This document shows, one piece after another, positions 46,146 through 58,533 of a stretch of DNA of 64,000 nt (positions are counted from its first letter, which is position 1; every line of letters begins with the position of its first letter). The translations under genes and the position numbers were made by a program. The DNA lies in the NCBI GenBank assembly GCA_947652115.1, contig OX393561.1, forward strand, positions 37,431,448 to 37,495,447. The letters run 5' to 3'. This DNA is from Blastomussa wellsi. Taxonomy: Eukaryota; Cnidaria; Anthozoa; Scleractinia; Plerogyridae. The notes under the pieces are model-generated. The model was not told the origin of the DNA. It saw only the letters and a list, made by a program, of their open reading frames with translations, and ran no database searches.

Positions 46146-46221
46146 GAACGAAGATAAAACGCAAGTCTGATTGAACAGTATCCCTATACTATTCAATCAG
46201 ACTTGTGTTTTATCTTCGTTC
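46146..46221. repeat. Near-perfect 76-base hairpin
   Basis: GAACGAAGATAAAACGCAAG at the left is inverted at the right with about one mismatch over 35 bases; the loop is about 5 bases. It could be a small MITE or a transcribed hairpin. Confidence 0.85.
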
Positions 46222-46371
46222 TTATGAATTTTTTCACTGTATTTCCCTGCGGTTCCAGGGGGGGGCAAGAAACATTATGATGAAAGATCAGAGCAGGCTA
46301 GCTTTTCTTGAGGCTTCCCCTCTCCCACATCTAAAGTAAGCCTGCCACCATGCTGAAGTTAATGGAGGCAG

Positions 46372-46530
46372 CGTGGACGAGTGGCTAAACTTGCATCCAA
46401 AGTCACGGGTAGGGTTCAAGTCCTGTTCAGCTGAGCACTAGCTACAATCCCGGACGAAACCAACCTCGTCCCCAGTGTCTCTCTCTCACAGGGAACGGGA
46501 AGGAGAGGACCCTGGGAACGAGGTTGGGAC
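46372..46530 (+). mobile_element. tRNA-like SINE head plus short foldback
   Basis: GCGTGGACGAGTGGCTAA resembles a Leu/Ser-type A box and GGGTTCAAGTCC a B box. CCAACCTCGTCCCC / GGGAACGAGGTTGG follow as an inverted pair (46469-46525). Confidence 0.5.
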
Positions 46531-47107
46531 GAAACTAGTTTAGACAAACTAATATGGCAACCTATTTGTGACTGCCTTGACTTACAAGCGCGTGAAAAAT
46601 GTTTCATCCCCCTCTCCACCTGCTCAATGTTGTCTCATGAGATTTACAATTCACTCGGCTTTATTCTGACAACACAAAAAATCGCCAACATTGAAATGGG
46701 GGAGAGGGGGGGGGTTGGACAGTAGGAGCCGTGGTACCCAAATTGGTGGTAATTTATAGAAGTGTCTCAACCGTTTTGTCCAAGATTGTAGCTGGTGTTT
46801 TTCAAGGTAGACTGATTTCAACTTCTCGGCTTTCTTTGTAACTAGCTAACTGGTCTCAGTGCCTCCTGCCAGTTGGGATTCTTAACCCTGTTGTTAATTT
46901 GCAATATTTTTAGTCTGTTTACATTGGCCCTGAAAAGCCCCATTGGCAAGCGGTCAATTTAGTTATTATAAATGAAATATTATAATATTTTTTAGTGCTC
47001 GAAACGGTCAAAGCCGCAAAGGCTTAATTTTGAACATGACCAGGACGAAAGGTTTCAAGAGTTCACAAGCTAACCACTTGAATACCCCAAACGGAACACA
47101 AAATTAT

Positions 47108-47255
47108 TACTTTTCGAAAGTTGGGCCATCCTCGGAGACCCAGGAGCAGTCAGTTTGGGCGAGCGAAAAATCGGCAATAAAAAAGTCAAGAATAGTTTAC
47201 TTTTTTATCGCCGACTCGCCCCAGCTTACTGCCTCTGGGTCTCCGAGGATGAAGT
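47108..47255. repeat. Foldback MITE-like element
   Basis: CATCCTCGGAGACCCAGGAG is inverted at CTCTGGGTCTCCGAGGATG, with GGCGAGCGAAAAATCGGC / GCCGACTCGCC-type arms inside. Confidence 0.7.
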
Positions 47256-47825
47256 TGGGTTGTCTTTCAATGTTAATTTTGGTAACCATGTTTTGATTTA
47301 CAGGTTCATGTAAATTTATCTCTTTGCAAACTTTAGACTTATTAAAAACAACAAGGTTAAAGTAATTGGCTCCTTCCATTATTTATTATCCAGTAACAAC
47401 TAACACGATTATATTAGGTTGGAAGCTGGGATGGATGTGCGGCGGCGGTCCACCCCTCCCTCGCTTCGTCATCTTTCTTCCCGCGTTCTTTACGCCCCAA
47501 CCTCGCCAGATAGCCTGTTCACAGGCTAAACGATCTCTTCCCAAACCGCCCTACCTCTCCCTCCGCAAATGGGGCATTAATATTTAAAGAATAGGAACCT
47601 TGTTTACAAGGAAGCCTTGCCCAATGCCGACTATTTTAAAGAAAAACAGAACAAGAAAAACAAACTGAAAGTTCTCTTTTATGTGTTTTGTTGTTATTGT
47701 TAAAACTGAGGGATTAAGAAACTTTCTTTTGTTGGTGTTATGCAATAAAGAAAGAACTACGAGACCGCTAATCTGCGTCAATCAAAGGAACAAAACGTTA
47801 ACTTTATAAATGAGTTATGGCAAAA

Positions 47826-47831
47826 TTTATT
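47826..47831 (-). terminator. Poly(A) signal, P4HTM
   Basis: AATAAA on the minus strand, 205 bases past the P4HTM stop codon. Confidence 0.5.
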
Positions 47832-48035
47832 TTTCAAAATGCAATTATCTTTAATTCGTTCTGTTTGAAAATCAATCCCATTAAGGTACATTAAGGGGCA
47901 ATTATAATGCAGCTTTTCAAAAGTTGGAGAAATAAGACTGAGAAGTTACAAAGATCACCTTTAATAGAGTCCACTCAAGATCTTTTTTATCTACATTGCA
48001 TGTTCTCTTTGAAACGTTTTCATTACAAAAATGTC

Positions 48036-51000
48036 TCATTCTTCATCCGGATCTACAAAATATTCACTTATAAGATGAGCGGAATCATTCTCCGGAGCTG
48101 GTAGCCAGTTGTTCGCTATGTACTTCATGCCTTTCGTCACGACGCATCCTCCATGTAATGATCTATCGTCTCTATGGCTCATCCAGCCAGATTTTCCGTC
48201 AAGCTCGTAGTTATACCACATAATGGCTTTCCCTTTCTTGGCTGGCACGACAATACTAGCTGTCTGACAGTATTCCTTCAGATTGAAGCGGTCCCCATCT
48301 AAACGATCTCTAAATTTCTGTGGCAAATGAAAAAGCGTCAGTTTGTAATCCCAAGATGGCATTCCGGCCCAAAAATGTACGCTATCTAACAACTCGACTG
48401 TGAGCTCTACACTTCTATTGGCTACTAGCTGGCGCAGTGTGAAGCCACGAGACAAAGCCACCAAAGTCGATAGAAATATTGAGAACGAGCAGTCTCCGGT
48501 CATCTCAGCGAAGCGATCCTCAAATTCGAGGAGGGCCAATGGCCAGTGACTCAACAAAAGCGTAAGAGAAGAGCAATCACTCAAAAAAAGAGTTTACAAT
48601 ATCAAAAAAAGTTTACCATAAAACAGGGCTGCACTCACTGTTTCGTTAAAATCTTTCACATCTGCCACAGGAAAAGCAGTTTCTCCTCCTTCCTCTACAT
48701 CATTCAGATAATAAAGAATAGTGATATACCTGCAGATAATAACAATAATAAACATATAAGTATTAGTAAACAGTCTGTTAAAACAAATCTGTATGCTGAA
48801 ACGTGTATTAAGCAGTTATCACGGCTTGGGAATTTGAAAGGAAAGCCTTCTCAACAATAACAGCGCAGGGGCGGATCTAGGGGGAGGGTGAAAGGGGTGC
48901 GCACCCCTCCCTAAGATGACTTGCGACTTTCTAATTTAACTAGTATTCTGCTTACGTCACCCATCACTTACGCATTCCTTAGTGGTGAACACCCTCCTAA
49001 GAAAAATCCTGAATCCGCCCCTGCGACGTCTCTCTCTAACTAGGTATATGGGAAAAACTGGTATGCAACTGGTATAAGTGAAGGCATTAGAGAGGCACAG
49101 TTAGCCCACTGAAAAGCAACGCCAAAGATCTGCAGTGTAACATGTTTAATTCTACCTGAAAGCCGTTTCCCTGTCATTTGAAATGGGTTTAATGCAAATG
49201 TCTTGTTTACGTTTCAAGAAATGCCAGAACCCTTCACTCATAACACCAATCAATATTTTGTGCTGTTTTTTGAATATTGGGGAGGAGGGAGTTTTTGCAA
49301 AGGAGAAGGAAAATTTGGAGAAATAAGAAATAGTGAAGATTTAATGTAGTTTAAAAAGAACTTGAAGTTAAATTAGAATATGCACACCCGCCCAAAAAGT
49401 CCCCCTACGAAGCTGGGGTGCTCTTGGGTTGGGTCAACTGTCTATGGGTGTGTAAAAACTAATTTTCGTCCTTTTATACCTACTCTAAACTTCCCAAAAT
49501 TTCATTCAAACTATATATTCAGGTAGAACCCCCCTTAATGAGCTGGATTCCAAATGAAGAGACCCATTGAAATCGCTGGCTGAGTTTTTATTACGCTTGT
49601 TGTCACTGCCCTCTTGACCACAGGCGTACGGGCCAGGGGGGGGGGGGGGGCAAGGGGGGGGGGGAGTGCAGCTCCCCCAATTTTTTGGGCAGCATGAGAC
49701 AATTTGGGCAAGGCGACTTGGGAGAATTTGGTTCACCGAACCCCCCCCCCCCCCCACCCCCTGGCAAAAAATTACCCTTACGCCCATGCTCTTGACCCAG
49801 GAGTATAAGGCTAAGGATGCTGAAAAATAGGAGGAGTAGTATGGCTCATCGTTTGTTTTATATTTTTATATATTTTTAATATTTACAAATGTACATATAT
49901 TTCATATTTTAATTAATAATTACTAGATAAGTAATTGTAGCTAGGTGTCCCCAATTAGTATACACTGTATGCTAGCGATCTCGTGCCAAGGTCCCACCGG
50001 CTAAGAGAAACGAAAAGGGCTATGGGGACGAGGATATGAAATATCGCCAGGTACGCGATTGCGAACAACTGTGGACGAGCCAGTAGTTACGGCAGCTGCT
50101 TCACGCCTTCTTGGATGACGGGTCAACAGCCACCAGAGGATTATTCCATACCTGCAGATTCTGCATTTAGCCTTGAGGGCATTCTTGAGATCATAGTGAC
50201 AGCATTTGGTTCCATCTGGGTAATCAGACTTTCTGGAACTGTCATAGTGAGCGTGATAATGGCCATGAGGACCATATTTCACAACCTAGTGAAAACCAGA
50301 TGTTTAAAATCTGAATATGTATGTCTACTATTGCATGTCTAATCATAACCGTTACAATTTCCTCACAACTGATTGGTGCATAAACTGCTGTATTTTGCAT
50401 TAATTAATCTGCAAAGTTGTAATCGGACAGTTGACTGTAATCGGACACCTGTAATAGGACAGTTACATTAGCCAATCATTTTAATTCCTGTCAGCTAAAT
50501 CCACCAATCACCACATTGCATTGATTACAGTCACTATAGTAACAAAAACTTACCCTTCACAGCTGGGGCTTTTCCAAAATGACTCAAGCTATTCTCTGTA
50601 TATTTTTCGGAAATTGTAATTATCATGTTTTAAGAATTGCTATTAAAAGCTTTTTTCAAGGAAAACTTTTTGTTTTTCGGAAATTGTGATGGTTATGATT
50701 AATTGATAACAGGACATCGTGTCGTCCAATTCTGTCTGTAATCATACTCGTGATTAACAAATCGGACTGTCGTCTGATTTTGTTAATCACTCGTATGATT
50801 ACAGACCGAATTGGACTCCACTCAGTCCTATTACCATTATTAATCTCCGTGCTAGATTGACCAACGTTTTTCGTTTCGGCTTGCGCACGCTCCTCCATTT
50901 AGCAGCAGAAGACTTGTGGGAGCTAACTAGATTCAAATGTAACAAACGTCCTGCATATAATAGTGTGCAATAGATATATGAAATATTACAATTACAAAAA

Positions 51001-54000
51001 TTGCATAAATGTTATGGTAAGAGTTTTTAGTTTAGCTTTAAAACAGTCAATCGTTAGATTTGTCGATGAGTGGTGCGAACGTGAGAGTAGTCCAGCACCT
51101 TATATGAACATATTTTTTCATTCGTTCTCCTTAACAATAGACGTCTTTGTTATCAGGGCTAGAGGCTTTGTTTAGGAGTGTTCTCTATTGCTTCAACTGC
51201 TTGCCCCGAATGCGAGGAAAGCCTGGGGGGACTCCCCTATACGTGAACGTGACGTTGATTAAGATATGGGTTTTGACCCCTCAGTCCTGAACAGGGTTTA
51301 TAATTTAAAGCTGACATGGTCTGAAGCCGTCCAGTAGACAGTTAAGAGTATTCGTCAAGTTTTAAGCAATCCGAAATCAGAAGCGTTGATCAGTATTTAT
51401 TCAGCCCGTCAAGCAAACTATTAAACTAGAAAGATGGAACCCTGCAAGAAAAGGTGGTATCACGAGTATTTCATACGAATACCTTTTATCAGCTGCTCTC
51501 GGTCTATATAGCTCTACCCCTCTCCGGGATCAGGTCATTCAATAAGGGAAGCACATTTTCCGGGTATAAGGGCTTGAAGAAGGCTTTGAAAATACTGTTA
51601 TCTAAATTTACCTGCAACGGCTCGCCTCCATACACTATTCCCTTGTGAAGTCGAGTAAGCTTGTAAACTCTGTAAAAAAAAGAAAAAACAGAAGCAAATA
51701 AACTTCATTGTCGAGGGAATCTCTTGAGCCGGTCCGCACTGCAAAATATACGAATCCTCGTTCTCTTTGTTGATATATGGTTCACGCGTTAAGAAGTACA
51801 CAGTTAGAACTCAATTAACCTTTTGAGTATTGAGCACACATATAAGTGTGGTTAATGATCATGCTCCTGGTGCCGCTTGTAACGTCATCAGTGTGCATGG
51901 CGGCGACCATATTGGCTGAGTTCAAGCTGATTTATAGCCACAGAACGCCAAACTGTGCATTTAGCTTGTAAAAATGCGGTAACATGCAGAAAATTCGGTA
52001 CTCAAATGGTTAATAAGAGTTACGTTAGCCTTTTTTTTTTGCATGATTCTCATGTAATGTGATTGGCTGCTGCCATAATCCCATGTGATTGACAGCTGCT
52101 TTAATCTAATGTGATTGGCTGCTGCTATTATACTATGTAAAAGAAATAACCAATCAGAGAGAGCACAGGGATTTCTGTAGAGCTACGTCATGAATATGAA
52201 ATTATGAAGTATTTCGACTCTCTTGCGCAACCAAAACTGCAGCTGAACGTTTTGGCGGAAACCTCTGAATTTTAAACCTTTACCGCATCAGTTCCAAGCT
52301 AAACGCGTTTTTGGTGTGCTGTGGCGCTAAATCGGTCTGAACTCAGCCGATATGACGGCTGACATACACTGAAACTACAGAAAAAAAAACACTAGATCAT
52401 GCCAGGACCCATGGACAACTTGGCCGTACCTTTCTCGGAGTCTCCTTAGAATTTCGTCCGCATCAGCGTTTTGGAAGAGCCACACCTGGTCACTGAAGCG
52501 ATCTCTGTGGTGAGGGTGCTTCTCTTTCATGTCATTCATGTACATGTCAATAGCGTGCGTCTTGAATGATCGCCATTCTGGGTATTCTACAATACCTGTT
52601 GTGAGCATGTTACATGAAAAAGGAAGTGTTTTAAATAAACACACAGAATACGTTCCAGAAATGCATGGTCGCCTTTCATGTAGAAAAATGCTTTATGTCC
52701 TTACCGTCATCAAATTCTTTGAGATCCAGATTTTTTATCCTGCGAAAAAAGGTGGCATCCGTATTACTTGTAACATGCCCTGAACAGAATTTAAAGAATA
52801 AAAAATGGAAAACGGGATAATGGCAACTTACATTTCGTCTACTTCCTCCAATGACAGGTAAAGATATTTAAACTTCCTTGCAAATGTCATGACCTGGGAA
52901 ACAAAGGAAAATTTGCTCTTCGTTAATTAGGTCACTATCAAAGTACTCACGCTGCAACTTTTCGCGACCACTTTCGGTGTCTCTTTTAACTGCTTTGTGG
53001 TTTGATTGGTTCATTCCAATGAACTACGTCTTCTGCAGGTCACAACTATGTGCATGAATCGATAACTGTGAGCTTTGCGAAACTTTCTGAGTGCTGCTTT
53101 CGTACAGCAGACATGAAAAACCAATCAATGCTTTCTTTCCCAACAATTCAGACTCAAGACCTCATTTCCAGCGCTCTTTTACGATCGACGCGTTTCCTTT
53201 CAGTATATTTAAGATTGATTAAGATTGTTTCCGTTCGCTTATTGACTAAAAGGAGCAGGCAGAATAATGCATGCAAGGAAATGGGGACCAGACTCACCTC
53301 GTCTTTTGTTATTTCGTAATCTCGATCGAAATCCCAGTTTAGAAAATAACCTGCTGAGCTGTTGGAGTGACCTGTAAAGAATCCAGAAAACATGTTTTCT
53401 CAAGGTTTAAACGTTTTCATGTAGTTGTTCAGAAACGTTGACGCAATTGACGGGAAAGATATTCGAGAGATTAAGCATGACGGTCGTATTTCCCGCGAAC
53501 GGCAAAAAATTCATTCTTCTGCGATCTGCCGTTAGGTGTATATACGCGAAAATAGGCCGGTATGTTTGTGCTTTTTAGTTTTCTGAGAGATTTGTTTAAG
53601 AATTAGATGCAAATGTTGCAAAATGAAAGGCAAGCTCGCGTTTCCCGTTTGTCATATAACGTCACACTTAATCTCTCTAATATTTGCCGTCCAACTGAAT
53701 GTCGGACAGTTAGTGTAATAAGTGTGCATTTTCCAGTACACATTGTTAATCTATGACGCTGACATGTTGCAAGGATAAATACCAGTACATGCACACACAG
53801 GAAAAAGGATAGAATACGGCTGAGACACATTTCCTAGCTGCGTTTTCTTATGTGCATACATTTTTGATTTTGTCCCTGCGACATGTCCCTTCACCAGGCT
53901 GTAAATAAGCTATGTTACATTTTTATTGTTGGGCGCACGTTAACGTGTTTTGTTTCACATAAATAGAGAGCTTTCAAATAATAGGGGTGTTAATGCTAAA

Positions 54001-57000
54001 ACATAGAGCGTATCCTCGAGATAGTCAAGTGCCCCAGAAACTCGTGTCAGCTTGTAGGTAACATAGAGAAGCGCCCAGGTTTCAAACACTGCACTCTTAC
54101 GTCGCAAACAAGTTAAGACGGAATCCATCATGAAGATGAGCAATATTTATTTAAGTTGGACAAATATCGAGTACCAGAATAATTTAAATTATACGCGTTA
54201 TTTTTTACCCTTAATAAAAGGTAAAGATGTAAGTAATTATTTGTGATAACACCGACAACAATTTCTTATCAGAGCCCGAGAAAATGAATTGTAGGCAAAA
54301 TCTAACGAGCAGCCATTTTGTAAAATCGTCTTTAAGCGATTCAATGGAATTTTAGTGGAACTTCGAAATTTGTTTTCGACATTTCGTGTTGTTAGAAAAG
54401 ATTTCTTTTGAGAAGATATTTGAAGTAGTAAAAGTTTGCAATAAGGTGTAAATAATCTTGGTACAACAATTTTTTATCAGAGACTGAGAAAATGAATTTC
54501 AAAGCTCGCAAGCTATAGGAAAAATCTCACATCTTTTAAGCGATTCATTGGAATTCATTGGAACTTCGAAATTTGTTTTCGATATCTGATGTTGTTTGAA
54601 AAGATTTCTAACGGATTCCGTCTTAAACCTGTAATGGAGCGTTTTTGTGTGACGTCACGGTAGCCAGTGTTCCAAAACAAAGAAACGGCGGCCAAGTTCG
54701 TGCACCAAACCAATAGAGGGTTTTCACGTGACGTCACGGCGGCCATATTGGTGTACCAAAACAAAGAAACGGCGGTCATATTGGTGACCCAAAACAATCC
54801 TTCGGGAGTTGAACTCTGTTGTTATGAAAATATCATCTTTTGTTTCAGCAATCCAATACGGCAGCTTGTCACGTGTGTTAAGACACTTTATTCAGCATTA
54901 AAATAACTACATATGGTTTTCACTCATGTGATAAGGCAGCCATATTGGTGGACTAAACAATACAAAATTGTTCCGCAAAATTTGCATAAAAATAGAGTTT
55001 AGTTCCCAAAGGAGAGAAAGTCTATTGTTCTAGTCCACCAACATGGCCACCGTGACGTCACGTGAAAACGATCTATAATAAAACAAAGAACTTCGCGTCA
55101 TTGTTTCTCGTTATAAAGGAAGGCTTACCTTCGGTTGATCTCAATGTCTGGGCATGACTTTTAGCCACTGGATCGAGATGAATATCACTTTTAGAGAAAC
55201 CAGTACCATAAGCTACATCAACAATGTGATCAGCTTCTTCAGATGTCAAGAAGTCTGGGATTTCTGAATTAAAAATACTAAAATTAATCGACAATTTGAT
55301 TTATATATCAATTCACTTCATTATCAATCGGCTTATCCATAATGAATTTCGGAAAGAAAAGTCTAGGCTACGAACTTACAGTTTTTCTCTTTTTTTAACT
55401 CCACACATGTCAACCTACCCAAATACACCTGCGACCGGTGTAAACGATAAAATTGGTAATATGCAGTTGGTTACAATTATACACTGTATGAGACATAACT
55501 AGCTTACGGAAAAGAGAAAACAAACTGCTCGCATGCTAGATGTTGCCTTAAGTTAATTAAATTTATTTATTTATTTATTTACCAAATAAAGCTGGTTGTA
55601 TAGCCTTAGTGATCATTGTGTAGACCTTCTCTCCATCAAGTCTCAGTTTGCGTTTGTATCCAACCTGCAACATGAACAGAATCTGAATCAGTAAGTATAT
55701 ATACGGAGGAAGGCATTCATCACTCAACTGAAAGCTACTAACTTACTTGAAATTAATTCGCACATGATCAACTAATTAAGACAAGTAATAAGGACCAACC
55801 TTGAGATCAAGCCGCTTTTACCTATTTCTAGAATCAGTGCTCCGCGATAGCCCGCACATTGGGAATGTCACGTCTCCAGCGCGGAGGGAGCTTAAGCAAT
55901 GACGACGCCGATGGCTAGGACGACGCTTGCTAAACAATGAATTTATATTTTGCGCACGAATCTCGCAATTGCCTTGATGCATTCGGTGCATCTATCGCTT
56001 TCAAAGGTAGTTCTTGAAGAAAATATAAGGACAGCGTTTATTTTCAAATAGAAAATCGAAAATTTAGCCGTCGAGGTTGCCGTTCTCCAAAGTGCGCAGA
56101 AATTGGTCATTTCACGTTGTTGTTTTGCAGAGGACGGCAAAGAAATGTACAAAGAATTATAACGCACGTGCAGAGCTATTTTACTGCTCATTAAATCTTT
56201 TGTTTAGCGATGTTCTCGTTGACGTTGCCGTCGTGGTTAGCTCACTCCCCATAGCCCTTTTCGTTTCTCTTAGCTATAGCCGTCGGGGCCTCGGCACGAG
56301 AAACAAATGGCTCTGGAGACATAGGATTTCCAGTCCGAGATTCTAGGACTTCCCGACTTCATGTAATACTATATAGCATTGATGTTTCTACATGTTGTAT
56401 GTTGTAATATGGCGGCCGACGAACATCTTCACTTCCGTTTAAGATTTCTTCGTTTTCAACAGCCAATAAATAAAATAGATTTTTTTTTTAATCGCAGGTC
56501 CTCAGAGCCCGTCGTTTTTCGCGCCAAGGCCCTGGCGGCTAAGAGAAGCGAAAAGGGCTATGGGGACGAGAATGGAGATCGATCGCAGTTTAGAGTCCTG
56601 ACGACGACTTCAGGACCTTATGGCTTTTTTAAGCGTTTGCGAAACGACAACAAACTGTAAGAGAGTCAAAAGGGGTCTTCCAAAAACTGGAGCATAGCTT
56701 TTAATATCGACTGTTATGACCCAAAATGCGAAAAAACGTAATCCCGCCGGCTATGAGAATACCGCAATACCGCAATTTTAGATTTGAATTGCCGAATTCC
56801 GCAATACCGCAAACCCCAATGTTCCCCTTCAGGCAAACCAAGATTTCTCATAGTGCAGTGCACCTAGTCCAAAGAAGATCAAATCAAAATTCGAATAATG
56901 GAACAAAATATTCAGTTCATTAACCAAATAGAGCCCCGACCATGGGCCTCAGTGTCTGTCCAGATTGCTGAGTCATGGTGTACACACTAGCCTACGATCA

Positions 57001-57603
57001 TTATTCTTTCTGCGATGCGTGAACACAACAATGAAAGTTTTGCAAATGATGGAAGAGACTTGTCGCAGGTTAATCGGCGGGCGGCCTTAAAGCTCTTTCC
57101 CATGAACTGCATGTAACATTGTTTATATTGTTTTTCATCGTGCATGAAAAGTTGACAGGGCTTAACAGTTGCCTTGTGATGGGGTTTTAGTAATAATACA
57201 GAAAACTAAGAAAACATTTAAACAAGACAAATTTGTGCTTGTTACTTATGTTATGTTCAACGCATCTCGCTTTATCTCAGGCTTGAAGCGATATTCAAAC
57301 TGGTTGTGAGAAGATTTCAAGGCAGCCATACAGCTAAATTTCGTTTTTGAATCCGCTGTGTTGAAGGCGGAGGGGGCGATGAAATAAAATACCTACTAAT
57401 TTTAAATGACAAACCTTTACGGGATCCCAGCGGTATAACTTCTGTTCGCCATCATCCAGACACGGCCCTTCGTCTTCAGCGGGACAATGGCCCGAGTTAC
57501 ACGAGTTTTCTTGTTCTCTATCTTGATTGGCGCTGTCTTCATCCGTGACTCCTCGTTGAGAAAATGTAGCAATCAAGATCAATACAGATAAAGTCGCTCG
57601 CAT
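48036..57603 (-). CDS. P4HTM: P4HTM-type prolyl 4-hydroxylase
   Basis: Fe(II)/2-oxoglutarate-dependent prolyl 4-hydroxylase of the endoplasmic P4HTM family; the vertebrate member is reported to act on HIF-alpha. Eleven exons, 5' to 3': 57415-57603, 55583-55664, 55129-55263, 53298-53371, 52832-52893, 52705-52739, 52430-52595, 51612-51669, 50152-50285, 48639-48729, 48036-48317. All are GT-AG and in frame, 435 residues (human about 502). Residues 1-20 look like a signal peptide (core LSVLILIATF) rather than the long membrane anchor of vertebrate P4HTM. A Cys-rich acidic stretch follows. IPDFLTSEEADHI at 92-104 opens the hydroxylase fold. An EF-hand-like loop DFDRDYEITKDE is at about 149-160, matching the EF domain of this family. 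The catalytic core has HYD 280-282, distal His 397 (SLHGG) and Lys 407 (KYIANNW), all intact. No KDEL-type end; it finishes DPDEE. Confidence 0.93.
48866..49023. mobile_element. hAT-like MITE, CAGGGGCGGAT ends
   Basis: CAGGGGCGGATC at the left and GAATCCGCCCCTG at the right form the inverted ends. CAGGGG...CCCCTG termini are common in hAT-derived MITEs. No clear 8-base duplication. P4HTM intron. Confidence 0.65.
49620..49798. repeat. Foldback element with long G and C tracts
   Basis: AGGCGTACGGGCCAGGGGG at the left faces CCCCCTGGC...TTACGCCCATGC at the right. There are two runs of G in the left arm and a run of about 16 C in the right. P4HTM intron. Its design is similar to 12648-13168 but the sequence differs. 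Confidence 0.7.
49985..50038. repeat. Solo end of GCGAAAAGGGCTATGGGG family
   Basis: GGCTAAGAGAAACGAAAAGG and GCTATGGGGACGAGGAT match the arms of the foldback at 56236-56573. It is a lone end or an old remnant. Confidence 0.6.
50712..50828. repeat. Long hairpin, about 50-base arms
   Basis: TCCAATTCTGTCTGTAATCA at the left is inverted at TGATTACAGACCGAATTGGA at the right; GTGATTAACAAATCGG also pairs. Loop of only a few bases. P4HTM intron. Confidence 0.75.
51870..52372. repeat. Inverted-end element with tandem core
   Basis: CATATTGGCTGAGTTCAAGC...AGCTTGTAAAAATGCGGTAA (51908-51982) is inverted at TTTACCGCATCAG...GAACTCAGCCGATATG (52278-52353). Between them lie about three units containing ATGTGATTGGCTGCTG (52057-52140). 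P4HTM intron. Confidence 0.65.
54108..54622. repeat. Inverted-end element with two internal direct copies
   Basis: GTTAAGACGGAATCC at the left is inverted at GGATTCCGTCTTAA at the right. Inside, about 150 bases (54257-54408) recur at 54463-54610, spaced about 205 bases (shared GGAACTTCGAAATTTGTTTT). P4HTM intron. Confidence 0.7.
54711..55078. repeat. MITE, CACGTGACGTCA family
   Basis: GGTTTTCACGTGACGTCACG at the left and GTGACGTCACGTGAAAACG at the right, about 40 paired bases. A related GTGACGTCACGGTAGCC unit precedes it at 54649. Its right end is 50 bases from a P4HTM exon donor. Confidence 0.75.
56236..56573. repeat. Foldback MITE, CCCCATAGCCCTTTTCG family
   Basis: CTCCCCATAGCCCTTTTCGT at the left is inverted at CGAAAAGGGCTATGGGGACG at the right, with matching CTCTTAGC/GCTAAGAG inside. 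P4HTM intron 1. Confidence 0.7.
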
Positions 57604-58533
57604 GCCGTTTTACGTGAGGTCTTTTCTCTGCTTATTGAAGAAGCTAAGCACTTTGCTGGTTCTCTCAGTCCGGTGTGCAAATTGCGAAGTTTCACTTTTA
57701 ATTTAGTAATGTCACTCAAAGAAAAAGTTTACAAAAAGCGTATAAATAATGCACCAAGTCCAAGTAAAATGTTTGGTGGTGTTTTCCCTTGTTGAACAAA
57801 GCCGACCTCGAAATATCCAATCCCTGTGTTATATCTGTTTCGCAGGAGAAAATGCCAGTCTTTGTTTATTGGAGCAGGTTGCTAGCTATAACCACGTGCG
57901 TTTGAAACAGGTTTCCATGACAACGACGATAACCTGGCTAATCACCAAACTTTTCTTGACGAAGTCGTATTGCATTGTTGGTTATAGCCACTTCATATCC
58001 AACAAGGGCGAATGGAATAATTGTTTTAGTAAATTCTCAAACCATATCTCTTGAATTTTTGTGGGAGACAGTTCCTGAAACCTGCCAGTGTCGGCCATTA
58101 TAGAGGGCTGAAGTTAAAAACTTGGCGCAATATTTTCCATATGACGTAAAACTCCGACTATTGGCTCATAGTGCGAGTTTTTTAGCCAATCAAAAAGCTA
58201 GAAATGCAATAGTCGGAGCTGAGAATATACTAAAAACTGATAAACAGAGTATGCGACCTTGATTTCTATCTCGTGTAGCTGATTCGCGCTTCACCCTCAT
58301 CAACTACATCACGCGATAAAAATCTTGAGCTCATAATCTAATTGTTAAATAGCGTTATTGGCTTAAACACAAAAATATACTAAATAGACTGCAAAAACCG
58401 TGTACGAAGATCCTGCTTGATTGAACGTTGGATCTCGCAGGGGATCTAATCAGCCAAACTTGAAAAATTAATAAACGATGATAAGTCAAAGACTTCTGCA
58501 AGGCTGAAACAACGTGATATAGTTTGAACAATA

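Larger units (their letters stand above)
44922..48035. other. Spacer between the DDX27 side and P4HTM
   Basis: About 3.1 kb of repeats: an inverted-end minisatellite element (45213-45453), a perfect-looking hairpin (46146-46221), a tRNA-like SINE with an attached foldback (46372-46530), a foldback (47108-47255) and the P4HTM poly(A) signal. I see no supported coding exon. Confidence 0.6.

Noticed and set aside
48318..48584. N-terminal extension of the last P4HTM exon frame
   Set aside because: The open frame continues upstream of 48317, but a consensus acceptor there and phase continuity with 48639-48729 show it is intron.
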